DNA from: Lachnospiraceae bacterium
Lineage (GTDB): Bacteria > Bacillota > Clostridia > Lachnospirales > Lachnospiraceae
Assembly (NCBI GenBank): GCA_017472325.1
Contig: JAFUQM010000066.1
Location: forward strand, 1 to 51,243
Direction: 5' to 3'
DNA: 51,243 nt
Position numbers and translations under genes: made by a program. Below the pieces are notes generated by a model that saw nothing but the letters and a program-made list of their open reading frames with translations, was not told where the DNA came from and searched no databases. This document shows positions 35,000 through 43,469 of this stretch, piece by piece; position 1 is the first letter of the stretch, and every line of letters starts with the position of its first letter.

Positions 35000-35653
35000 A
35001 TGAAATATATTTTTGAAGCAATTATGTTCCTCTGTGGTATTTTAGCAGGCGTTTTTTTGAATGAATATATTGACAGAAATACGAATCAAGAAAATAGGAC
35101 TATAAAACGTTCCCGCAGCATATGCAGTGGGAACGTTTTGAAATTGGTCAATGGACTGCTCTGGCTGTGGATATTTGTGATATATGGATTTCGTATCGAG
35201 AGTATTGTATTTGCGCTTTGTGCTTCGGTACTGCTTGTAATTGCAGTGATTGATTTTAAAACCTATGAGATTCCGATTGCCTGTAATATTTTGATAGCAA
35301 TTTTAGGACTTATAAGACTGCTATTTCATGTCTGGGATTGGAAAAATTATGTGATAGGATTTTTTGCAGTCAGTGGGTTCTTTTATATTCTATATTGGAT
35401 TACAAAAGGCAGAGGAATTGGTGGTGGCGATATCAAATTGATGGCAGCTTCCGGACTCTTATTAGGATGGAAAGAGATTGTTTTTGCAATGGCAGTCGGC
35501 AGCATAGCAGGAGCAGTTATTCATACATTTAGAATGAAAATTAGTAAAGAGGACAGGGTACTTGCGTTTGGACCATACCTGGCGCTTGGTATTCTTGTTG
35601 CTATGCTATATGGGCAACAGTGTATTAGTTGGTATTTGTCTTTGTTTCTATAA
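35000..35653 (+). CDS. pilD: Prepilin peptidase (A24 family), no methylation domain
   Basis: A 217-residue membrane peptidase that removes prepilin leaders. The two catalytic aspartates are in VIDFKTYEIP and in the GGGDIKL motif (RGIGGGDIKLMAASG). Full-length PilD has an N-terminal methyltransferase region with four zinc cysteines; here only about 50 residues precede the first core transmembrane helices and the CxxC pairs are absent. It probably cleaves but does not methylate. AAGGAG lies before the ATG. A striking 36-bp inverted repeat (35104-35139) lies within its 5' part. Confidence 0.87.
   Translation: MKYIFEAIMFLCGILAGVFLNEYIDRNTNQENRTIKRSRSICSGNVLKLVNGLLWLWIFVIYGFRIESIVFALCASVLLVIAVIDFKTYEIPIACNILIAILGLIRLLFHVWDWKNYVIGFFAVSGFFYILYWITKGRGIGGGDIKLMAASGLLLGWKEIVFAMAVGSIAGAVIHTFRMKISKEDRVLAFGPYLALGILVAMLYGQQCISWYLSLFL
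35104..35139 (+). promoter_or_regulatory. Near-perfect inverted repeat inside the prepilin peptidase gene
   Basis: The 36 bp run from AAAACGTTCCC to GGGAACGTTTT and pair across the centre GCATATGC with two mismatches. The stem is much more GC-rich than its surroundings and is followed by TTTTG. It lies about 105 nt into the gene, 130 nt after the pilin stop. It could be an attenuator or a stabilising 3' end for the pilin mRNA. Confidence 0.5.
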
Positions 35654-35718
35654 AAGAATATCAAATGTGTGTAAACATACAGATAAAATTATAAAATGCG
35701 TAAAAGGGAGAAAACTGG

Positions 35719-37338
35719 ATGGCACAGAAAACATTGTCAATCTATATTGGAGAGAACCAAATCAGAATAGTAGAGTTAAGTAAAAATTCAAAACAGAATC
35801 TGAACATTCATAAGATGGCAAGTATTATGACACCACCTGAAAGTGTGCAGGATGGTATGTTGATTGATATAGAACAGGTGGCAACTCAAATAAGAAACTG
35901 CATAAGTGAGATGGAAATCAAATCCAGAAATGTTATTTTTACAGTTTCTTCTAAGCGATGTTCCAGTAAAGAAGTTGATGTTCCCTGTATCAGGCATAGA
36001 GATAAAATAAATGAAATTCTGTTAAGAAATTCACGAGATTATTTTCCGATGAGTAATCCAGAGGACTATGTGTATTCCCATAATTTACTTCAGATACGAC
36101 AAACAGAAAACGGCAACAAAGTAAAACACATTATGGCAGTAGCCATTCCAAAAGAAATTGTAGAAGCATACCGTACGCTTGCAGAACAGTTAGGGTTGCG
36201 TATGGAATCAATCGATTATACAAGCAATAGCATATTGCAACTTGTAAAGCAAAATCTGTCAACAGATAGTCACTTGCTCATTCAGATGGAGGAGGATATA
36301 TCTTATGTTAGTATTGTTGCGAATGGAGTGACTGTATTACAAAGATCTATATCCTATGGCATTTATACTGCAATGGAAACGTTAGCTGAGTTACGTGGAG
36401 TAACAGAGGAGCAGGCGCGTGCTCTTTTCAAAGAAAGTCCAGAGTGTATCACAGAGAAAGAATACGAAGAAGTCGCGTTTGTGTTATTAAATAGCATTGC
36501 AAGACTTCTTGATTTTTATACATCCAGAAATGGAACCATAGAGATTCAGACAATTCATCTGTACAGTACAAGTGGTTTGTGCTTGCAGATAGGTCATGTT
36601 TTGCAAAATGAAATTGGTAGTGAAACAATTTATGTCAAAGAACTAAAAGGGGTGTCCGTAGATAAAGGAGTATCGCAGGATTTTGGACAGTTGTTTTATT
36701 ATATGGCATGTATTGGTGCAGCAATTGAACCAATGGGATTTTTAGCTTCATCAGAAGCAGTTAAGGAAGATAATGATAGCAAAACTAGAAAAAATCTTAT
36801 GCTTGCGTTCATGATGACTGGAGCTATTTCCGTACTTGCAATGACAGTAACGATTGTGTGTTATTTTGGGGTACAGCATGAGAAAAAAGAAATGTTGGAT
36901 GCGATTCATGAGAGTGTCTCTATGAGAGAACTGGAGCGCAACTATTTACAGGTGCAGGCAGAGTATGAAACAATAGCAGATTTTTATGAAACAACCAGAA
37001 ATGATAATGAAAAATTGTACGATTTTATTGTGGATTTGGAAGAGAGAATGCCAGAGAGCGTAGGCATTACAGGACTGCAGGCAGCTTCCGGTGCGATTTC
37101 TATTGCAGGTACATCCAGAGGAAAAGAAGCAGTAGCAGAGTTGATTATTCAATTAAAGAACTTAGAATATGTAGAAAATGTATTTGTATCCAATATCAGT
37201 GAGACCTTTGATGAGTTTGATGTTCCGACAACAACATTTTCACTGACGTGTACTATGAGATATATAGTAGAAACGACAGAAAATGTGGATAAGAAAATAG
37301 ATGCAAAAGGGGAGGGTATGTACAATGAAGCTGAGTGA
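35719..37338 (+). CDS. PilM-PilN fusion, type IV pilus alignment complex
   Basis: A 539-residue protein. Residues 1-345 form an actin-like PilM domain (LSIYIGENQIRIVELSK … VIFTVSSKRCSSKEVDV … LIQMEEDISYVSIVANG). A transmembrane helix at about residues 355-385 follows (LMLAFMMTGAISVLAMTVTIV). The C-terminal part has a coiled coil and a small fold like PilN (LEERMPESVGITGLQ). In Gram-negative bacteria PilM is a separate cytoplasmic protein that binds the PilN N terminus; here both are in one chain. The start follows AAAGGGAG. Its end overlaps the PilO-like gene by 14 nt, which fits the M-N-O order. Confidence 0.83.
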   Translation: MAQKTLSIYIGENQIRIVELSKNSKQNLNIHKMASIMTPPESVQDGMLIDIEQVATQIRNCISEMEIKSRNVIFTVSSKRCSSKEVDVPCIRHRDKINEILLRNSRDYFPMSNPEDYVYSHNLLQIRQTENGNKVKHIMAVAIPKEIVEAYRTLAEQLGLRMESIDYTSNSILQLVKQNLSTDSHLLIQMEEDISYVSIVANGVTVLQRSISYGIYTAMETLAELRGVTEEQARALFKESPECITEKEYEEVAFVLLNSIARLLDFYTSRNGTIEIQTIHLYSTSGLCLQIGHVLQNEIGSETIYVKELKGVSVDKGVSQDFGQLFYYMACIGAAIEPMGFLASSEAVKEDNDSKTRKNLMLAFMMTGAISVLAMTVTIVCYFGVQHEKKEMLDAIHESVSMRELERNYLQVQAEYETIADFYETTRNDNEKLYDFIVDLEERMPESVGITGLQAASGAISIAGTSRGKEAVAELIIQLKNLEYVENVFVSNISETFDEFDVPTTTFSLTCTMRYIVETTENVDKKIDAKGEGMYNEAE

Positions 37339-38443
37339 AAGAGAGAAGAAACTTTTCATAGTATTAGCCATTCTGGTTGTACTTGCAGTTCCATATTTTT
37401 TGGTTATGAGTCCCCTTTTTGGTAAAATCCGAGATGTGCAAATGGAACTTATTGATCTGAAGTCGGAATATAAGGAACTAACAGCATTACAGGAAAATAG
37501 TGATGTATATGAAAATGCAACAGAGGATTTACGAAAAAAGACACAGGAATTATTAATGAGATTTCCAGAAGACCTTTCGCAGGAAGCTACTTTAATGTTT
37601 ATCCAAAATGCAGAAAATCTGTTTCACATATCCCTATATCAGCTTGCGTTTGGAGAAGAAGTCACCCTACAATTAGCACAAGAGACGGAAACAGCGCAGA
37701 TGAATGGTGCAGAGTTAACGGAGGCCGGGACATATAGTGCAAAATCAACATCTACCGTATTTACATATGAAGCATCGTACAATGACTTTAAACGGTTTAT
37801 CAATTATATAGAACAGTTTGAGGATCGTATGATAATTAGTGATTTGAGTGCTTCTTATATGGAAGAGACTGATCAAGTGCATGGTAGCTTTACTTTGATT
37901 CAGTATGCAATTTGTAATCCGGACAGAAGATTACCAGAAACGATGGTGGGACTCGAACTTGGGTCAGAAAATATTTTTACAGAAGCAGAAGGTAAGGAAG
38001 TGGCAGATACCGAGTTGTTTCAGCAATACGATTATTTTGTCATGCTTTGCAATGCACAAGCAGATATTGATGCCAAAATAGTTGGGAAAGCGAATGATGC
38101 TTCAAGACAAAGTTACTTAACCTCTACAGACAACGATAAAGAAACGATTCTTATCACATTTACAGGTAGCGCGGGAGAGTATAGAGCGATGTATTCTATT
38201 GGTGATAAGCAATATCCAGAAGAAAGTATTGAGGAAGGAATTGCTTTTACTGCAGGCAATAGTCTGGATTTACAGATTATTAGTTCTCCAAGAATCGGTG
38301 ATGGTGATCATGTTTCAGCAGATTTAGAATTAGTCAATCAGACAGATATGACATTACATGTAACAATTATAAATGATGATTCCACATATCCAAGAGTAAC
38401 AATGAAAGAGATGACAGGAGACATCAAATTACATAATAAGTAA
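37325..38443 (+). CDS. PilO-like type IV pilus assembly protein
   Basis: A 372-residue protein with one N-terminal transmembrane helix (FIVLAILVVLAVPYFLVM), a coiled coil (residues 35-75) and then an alpha/beta fold (TYEASYNDFKRFINYIEQFEDRMIISDLSASY) typical of PilO. A C-terminal extension of about 150 residues, rich in beta strands, is not found in standard PilO (about 200 residues) and I do not recognise it. Position after the PilM-PilN fusion supports the call. The ATG at 37325 lies after GGGGAGGG and overlaps the previous gene by 14 nt. Confidence 0.75.
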   Translation: MKLSEREKKLFIVLAILVVLAVPYFLVMSPLFGKIRDVQMELIDLKSEYKELTALQENSDVYENATEDLRKKTQELLMRFPEDLSQEATLMFIQNAENLFHISLYQLAFGEEVTLQLAQETETAQMNGAELTEAGTYSAKSTSTVFTYEASYNDFKRFINYIEQFEDRMIISDLSASYMEETDQVHGSFTLIQYAICNPDRRLPETMVGLELGSENIFTEAEGKEVADTELFQQYDYFVMLCNAQADIDAKIVGKANDASRQSYLTSTDNDKETILITFTGSAGEYRAMYSIGDKQYPEESIEEGIAFTAGNSLDLQIISSPRIGDGDHVSADLELVNQTDMTLHVTIINDDSTYPRVTMKEMTGDIKLHNK

Positions 38444-38459
38444 CCTATGGAGTATGCAG

Positions 38460-39713
38460 ATGCAGAAAGGAACAGAAAGTCAGAAACAACTGAATAATCA
38501 AGGGTTTTCCCTGATAGAGGTGCTACTTTGTATTGCAATTATTTCCATTGTGTTTCTTGCAATTATGAATGGATTTGGCGTTTCGATGAAGTTGAATCTC
38601 AAAGCAAATCATTTGCAGGTGCTAACAACATTTGCACAAAATATTTTGGAGGAATATAAACATGTAGGTGATATGGAAGAAGTTCTGTTACAGTACACTG
38701 GTATGATGGGTGAACCAACAACGGATAACAGTGCTTACCTTGCTTTGACACCCCAGCAACAGGCACTCTGCACAGAAGATATGTTTACTGTGACGACATA
38801 TCAGTTGCAGCAGGTTAAAATAGATGGCAGTGGTACATATAATTTGGAAGTGATTACGAATCCGCTTCCATACAGCCAGTTTATTGATGATAAAACAGTC
38901 AATCCAAGTGTGCAGGATGCCAATACATTTGGAACACCGAATATTAATCAGATAGATGATGCTAATCAAGTAGTAATTAAGGACGAAATTAGTAGATATG
39001 ATACAGCTGTAGCAGAGGAATTACAGACTTTGCTTCCAGACGATATAAAGGATGGTACAGAGGCACAGAAGACGGCTTTAAAAGATGCTATGGAGAAGGC
39101 AGTCATTGTTACGATACAAAATAGTAGTAACGAAACATTGCATGTAGAAGCGGAGGTAATATACCATTCGTCGTACAGTGGTCATACGGTAGAAAAAAGG
39201 TATGTAGTGTATCAGTCATCCTATCCGATAGAGATTAAGACCAAAAGAGTAATTGATCCAGCAACCAAAAGACCTGTCAAAGTGTTTGATAGGTATCTCA
39301 AAGGTGGCAGTGTATTTATATTTGCATCTGCCATGAATCAGATAGAAAGAAATACAATTAGAATTGAGAATAAAACAACACTGGAGAATCCCATTACGGT
39401 ATGTTTTCTGCGAGGTGGCAGTCTGAATGAAGCGAATTTCAACCAAGTGATTCTTGCGGATACATTATCGGAGTCGATATATGCCGATGTATCAATGGCA
39501 GGTGTGGATCCAAAAGGAATTGTAGCAATGCATAACATGACCTTTTATTCCAATGTAAAAGGTGTGCAGACTGATTATATAAGACAGGAAGATTTGGATG
39601 CAACACTGCATGATAAATCTGTGGCATATAGATGTCATGACGTGACAGTGAACATATATGATAGAGATACAGGAGAATTGGTGGTAACACTTACGGGAAC
39701 GCAGGAGAACTAA
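38460..39713 (+). CDS. Large minor pilin, PilV/GspI-like
   Basis: A 417-residue prepilin. The leader ends KQLNNQG and the mature N terminus is FSLIEVLLCIAIISIVFLAIMNGF with Glu5. The head domain, about 380 residues, is two to three times longer than that of usual minor pilins and is rich in beta-forming and charged residues. The order of the neighbouring genes suggests the GspI place in the tip complex. I chose the ATG at 38460, 7 nt after GGAG; an ATG two codons earlier is too close to that site. Confidence 0.8.
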   Translation: MQKGTESQKQLNNQGFSLIEVLLCIAIISIVFLAIMNGFGVSMKLNLKANHLQVLTTFAQNILEEYKHVGDMEEVLLQYTGMMGEPTTDNSAYLALTPQQQALCTEDMFTVTTYQLQQVKIDGSGTYNLEVITNPLPYSQFIDDKTVNPSVQDANTFGTPNINQIDDANQVVIKDEISRYDTAVAEELQTLLPDDIKDGTEAQKTALKDAMEKAVIVTIQNSSNETLHVEAEVIYHSSYSGHTVEKRYVVYQSSYPIEIKTKRVIDPATKRPVKVFDRYLKGGSVFIFASAMNQIERNTIRIENKTTLENPITVCFLRGGSLNEANFNQVILADTLSESIYADVSMAGVDPKGIVAMHNMTFYSNVKGVQTDYIRQEDLDATLHDKSVAYRCHDVTVNIYDRDTGELVVTLTGTQEN

Positions 39714-39717
39714 AATA

Positions 39718-42150
39718 ATGCGGTGCAACATAAGAAAAAAGTCGTTTGATAAAGGTATAAAACAAGACAACAGAGGGTCGGCATTGATAACGACTCTGAT
39801 TGTGATGGCATTGCTTGTGATTTTGGCAACCTCTATTCTTGCAGTTAGTACTATGAATCTTCGTACGAAGATGATGGATTACAAGATAAAAGCCAACTTT
39901 TATTCCAATGAAGGATTTTTAAATGATATTTACAATGGTATTGGACAAGAAGCAACCGTATGCTTTGAAAAAGCATATACTGATGTACTGCGCGAGATTA
40001 ATACGAAAGATGCATTAGGGAATCCTTTGTATCCGACAGAAGAGTCTGCTTATCAGGAATTTTGTCGTCGATTTATTTTAAATTTGCAACATAGCTTTCC
40101 AGCTTCGAATCTCACTGCAGTTATGGAGACATTAAATCGTTATGCAACAAAATATCAGGTGGATGCTTCGGGCAATCAGGCTGCCACCAATCCCGTAATG
40201 GTAATAGGTCTTGACGGGATAAATGCTGTAGATTGTGCAGATGCTTCCCAAAAAGAGTTTATATTTGAAAAACTTGTTGTAGTATATAATGATTATCGCC
40301 TATCAGGTGAAGCAACTGGTTATCAGACTGCGATTACGACAGATATTGTTGTGAAAATGCCATATGTATCTTTTTTTGATACGCCAGATTATATGGCGGA
40401 TTATGCTTTGATTGCCAACAAAGGTATATATTTTCATCAAGGTGGAAACAGAAACGTGACAGGCAATGTATATGCGGGTATTGCACCTGATGCACCGAAA
40501 GATAGTGCTGGTTGTGAAAAGGATATCAATGGCGGCATTCAGGTATCAGGCACAGATGTAACTATCAACGGGCAGTACATTGTATCAAAAGGAGATATTA
40601 ATGTTAGGAAGGGAACACTGACAGTAGAAAATAATCATGATACAGATGCTTGTAACGTATGGGCAGAGTCTATTCGAACCACAGAAGGATTGACACGTTA
40701 TGATGCGTCAGAATATGCAGAGATTGTAATTGCAGGGAATACTTATGTTGCCAATGATTTGGAATTAAACAGCTATAACAGTAATGTAACACTTTCTGGT
40801 AGTTTTTATGGATATAACAATGGTGTGTATGCAACCAAAGAAAATAGTGTACTTGGTACCACGGTGCGGCATACGGAAAGCAGTGCTATTATTGTGAATG
40901 AAAAGAATGCGAAGCTGGATTTGACTGACCTGGATACATTGTTTATCTCAGGACTTGCTTACATTGATATGAAAGAAGGGAAAGAACACAACACAGGAGA
41001 GTCATTGGCATTGCAGACAAATCAATTTATGTATCTTGTACCGACTGAGTTTTTAGAGACATCCAATCCAGTGCCGGTGAGTGAAGCACCAGATATTGAT
41101 GTGAATCATGTTGCGATTCACGTTTCACCAGGATGGTTTGCGGAAGGCTATTTAGATGATACGGTAAAAGCAGTAGCCAAAAAAGTGACGACCGCAGAAG
41201 GAATGGAGCTGTATTATTTCTATCTCAATTTTAAAGCAGGTATGGAGCGTAAATATGCACAGGAGATTTTGAATGTAACGCAGGAAATGGTAGATGCTGC
41301 CAATGACAGTGAAAAACTGCAGTTAAAGTGGAAATTGGATTTGAAAAATGCGTTACAGGAAAAAGCACTTCAGGCAGGGTATCAGGCAATTGAAATCAAT
41401 CAGGACGCAGACTGTAGAGTATATGGTCTGGGTGCAATTACGCAGTTAAATGAGGACCATCATCTTTTTGCAGTAGAATTACCAGATGGTGGGGATAATG
41501 TTGGAACAGGGATTGGAACAGATTATGTGACATTATTGGGACAGCCGCTTGGGTATAGATATCAGCATTTATATTATTACCTTGACCCACAGGAGCAGTA
41601 CGCCTTGACATCCCAGAAAATAGCTGCGCCTGCAGTTTCTTCAGAAGAGATGACAACGCTGCCGGTTAGTCGCTATGTGGATATGACGGCAATAGGAGCT
41701 AACAATCCAACAGGAACGGCATCTGTTAGTAGTGGTGGAACAGGATATGAGACCGATGACGAGTATGCAACGGTCATTGTAAATAGTAGTTATACGGTGC
41801 CTGGTGGTACAGACTTTAAAGGGATTATTCTGGCAACTGGTGATGTTACCATACAAAACAATGCGAATGTAGAAGGCTTGGTTATTGCCAATGGTAAGAT
41901 TTACCTTGAAGGAAATGGAACGATAACGGCAAGCAGAGCAATTGTACAGGCAATTGTGGAAGAAGAAATAAAAACCGAGCAGGCAAAAACAAAAGAAGAG
42001 ACTCATAATAAGAACTATGCTTGCCATTATTTGAAAACATATCAGTCTAAGGCTGTGCATACTGGCATGAGTACAGAAGCCAGACAGGAAAATAGTACGG
42101 ATTATGCAAATTATATTCAGTACAGAAATTGGAAAAAGGGCGGAAACTAA
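39718..42150 (+). CDS. Very large PilX/GspK-like minor pilin without Glu5
   Basis: An 810-residue protein. After a basic leader ending DNRG comes a pilin-like helix SALITTLIVMALLVILATSIL, in which residue 5 of the mature form is threonine instead of glutamate. Lack of Glu5 is a hallmark of GspK/PilX-type tip subunits, which sit at the end of the fibre. Residues about 230-390 and 690-760 are rich in N, G, T and V and look like stacked beta strands (GNVYAGI … VTINGQYIVSKGDINV; GDVTIQNNANVEGLVIANGKI). It is over twice the size of known GspK proteins. Starts 4 nt after the previous stop. Confidence 0.75.
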   Translation: MRCNIRKKSFDKGIKQDNRGSALITTLIVMALLVILATSILAVSTMNLRTKMMDYKIKANFYSNEGFLNDIYNGIGQEATVCFEKAYTDVLREINTKDALGNPLYPTEESAYQEFCRRFILNLQHSFPASNLTAVMETLNRYATKYQVDASGNQAATNPVMVIGLDGINAVDCADASQKEFIFEKLVVVYNDYRLSGEATGYQTAITTDIVVKMPYVSFFDTPDYMADYALIANKGIYFHQGGNRNVTGNVYAGIAPDAPKDSAGCEKDINGGIQVSGTDVTINGQYIVSKGDINVRKGTLTVENNHDTDACNVWAESIRTTEGLTRYDASEYAEIVIAGNTYVANDLELNSYNSNVTLSGSFYGYNNGVYATKENSVLGTTVRHTESSAIIVNEKNAKLDLTDLDTLFISGLAYIDMKEGKEHNTGESLALQTNQFMYLVPTEFLETSNPVPVSEAPDIDVNHVAIHVSPGWFAEGYLDDTVKAVAKKVTTAEGMELYYFYLNFKAGMERKYAQEILNVTQEMVDAANDSEKLQLKWKLDLKNALQEKALQAGYQAIEINQDADCRVYGLGAITQLNEDHHLFAVELPDGGDNVGTGIGTDYVTLLGQPLGYRYQHLYYYLDPQEQYALTSQKIAAPAVSSEEMTTLPVSRYVDMTAIGANNPTGTASVSSGGTGYETDDEYATVIVNSSYTVPGGTDFKGIILATGDVTIQNNANVEGLVIANGKIYLEGNGTITASRAIVQAIVEEEIKTEQAKTKEETHNKNYACHYLKTYQSKAVHTGMSTEARQENSTDYANYIQYRNWKKGGN

Positions 42151-42153
42151 TCT

Positions 42154-42681
42154 ATGATGCAAACTCTCAGTAGAAATCAAAAAGGAATGACATTCATAGA
42201 GATGATGATTGTAATTGCAATCGTGGCAATTGTTGTGTCAATGACTGGGATAGGTATTTCATTTGCATATAGCAAAGATGCACAGGTATGTGCCAGAAGT
42301 ATTGATGAACAGCTGTCTAATCTGCGAATGCTTTCTATGGGCAAACAAGGAACATGGGAGTTAGAGATTCAATCAAATAGCTCAGAGAATATGATATATG
42401 TAATGCAGGACGGTGCGATACTAGAAACAGTCTGCCTCCCAAGAAAAGTAGAATTGTCCTATGATATTGGTGACGGTGTTTTGCAAAGAGGCAATATGAA
42501 ACTTGCATTTCACAAATCAGAAGGAAGTATTGGCAAATTAGAATTTGTAACAGAATCAGGTTCTGTAATTACGACAATTCCAGGATATATTACAATTTAT
42601 GTCAAAAGTGACAATGCACAAAAAGAGGCAAAGGTTATTTTGGTAACAGCAACAGGAAAACATTACGTAGAATATGAATAA
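42154..42681 (+). CDS. Minor pilin, FimT/GspH-like
   Basis: A 175-residue prepilin. The leader MMQTLSRNQKG is followed by MTFIEMMIVIAIVAIVVSMTGIGISFAY, with Glu5 present. The small beta-rich head fits the GspH/FimT class. It starts 3 nt after the previous gene; an adjacent ATG (42157) is also possible. Confidence 0.8.
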   Translation: MMQTLSRNQKGMTFIEMMIVIAIVAIVVSMTGIGISFAYSKDAQVCARSIDEQLSNLRMLSMGKQGTWELEIQSNSSENMIYVMQDGAILETVCLPRKVELSYDIGDGVLQRGNMKLAFHKSEGSIGKLEFVTESGSVITTIPGYITIYVKSDNAQKEAKVILVTATGKHYVEYE

Positions 42682-42693
42682 AAGGACATAGAA

Positions 42694-43437
42694 GTGAACA
42701 ATAATAAAGGAATGACATTAATTGAATTATTGGTAGCATTTGCAATCAGTGCCATTATTTTAAGTTCCCTTGCTTATTTCATTTTTACTGCAATTGGAAT
42801 GTACAACAAAAATGGGATAGTGGTGGACTTACAGAATGAAGCACAGCTTACTATGAACCAGATTGTCGATTGTGTAATGGAAGCAGAGGGTGTGGTGTTA
42901 GCTTATGATAAGCGTGAACAGCAGACGGAGTGTGTTTTGCTTGGAAAGATTTATGTGGATGAAAGTGGAACACTTCCTGTGTATTATTATGCAGGAAATG
43001 CGATGGTAACGAATCTTGCCAAGAAGGAAATGTATCTGGCATCATTTCCGAATCCATATAGTGATGATAATGTCGATTACCGTGAGGTGGCAGGAAGAAC
43101 CGAAGGTGGCATAACCTATGCAAGAATGGAAGCGGATGACATCAATACACTTGTGGCGGAGGTAATATCATATGCGAACAACAACCATGAGATATGTCTG
43201 ATGGCACAGCATGTGACAAAATGTTATATTCGTGAAATTGAAAAAATTGCAACAGAAATCCAACCATTTCCAGGTGAATTTTCGTTGCCATTTGCAATGC
43301 AGATCGATTTGCTATTTGAACAGGACTATGGAAATGGAGTCGCTACAAGAGAATGTAGTGATAAGGCTGTCGTCAGAAGCCAGATTGATTATATATACGT
43401 GAATGGTACAAAATATAACCGTGAATTGAAAAAATAA
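42694..43437 (+). CDS. Minor pilin, PilW/GspJ-like
   Basis: A 247-residue prepilin with a very short leader, MNNNKG, before MTLIELLVAFAISAIILSSLAYFIF with Glu5. Size and place match GspJ/PilW. Translation starts at GTG (42694), with AAAGGA 7 nt before it; the next in-frame ATG would remove the leader, so the GTG is required. Together with the three preceding genes it gives a full H-I-J-K-like tip set. Confidence 0.82.
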   Translation: MNNNKGMTLIELLVAFAISAIILSSLAYFIFTAIGMYNKNGIVVDLQNEAQLTMNQIVDCVMEAEGVVLAYDKREQQTECVLLGKIYVDESGTLPVYYYAGNAMVTNLAKKEMYLASFPNPYSDDNVDYREVAGRTEGGITYARMEADDINTLVAEVISYANNNHEICLMAQHVTKCYIREIEKIATEIQPFPGEFSLPFAMQIDLLFEQDYGNGVATRECSDKAVVRSQIDYIYVNGTKYNRELKK

Positions 43438-43469
43438 AAATAGATTACGAAAGGGAGAGGGGGAATCTT

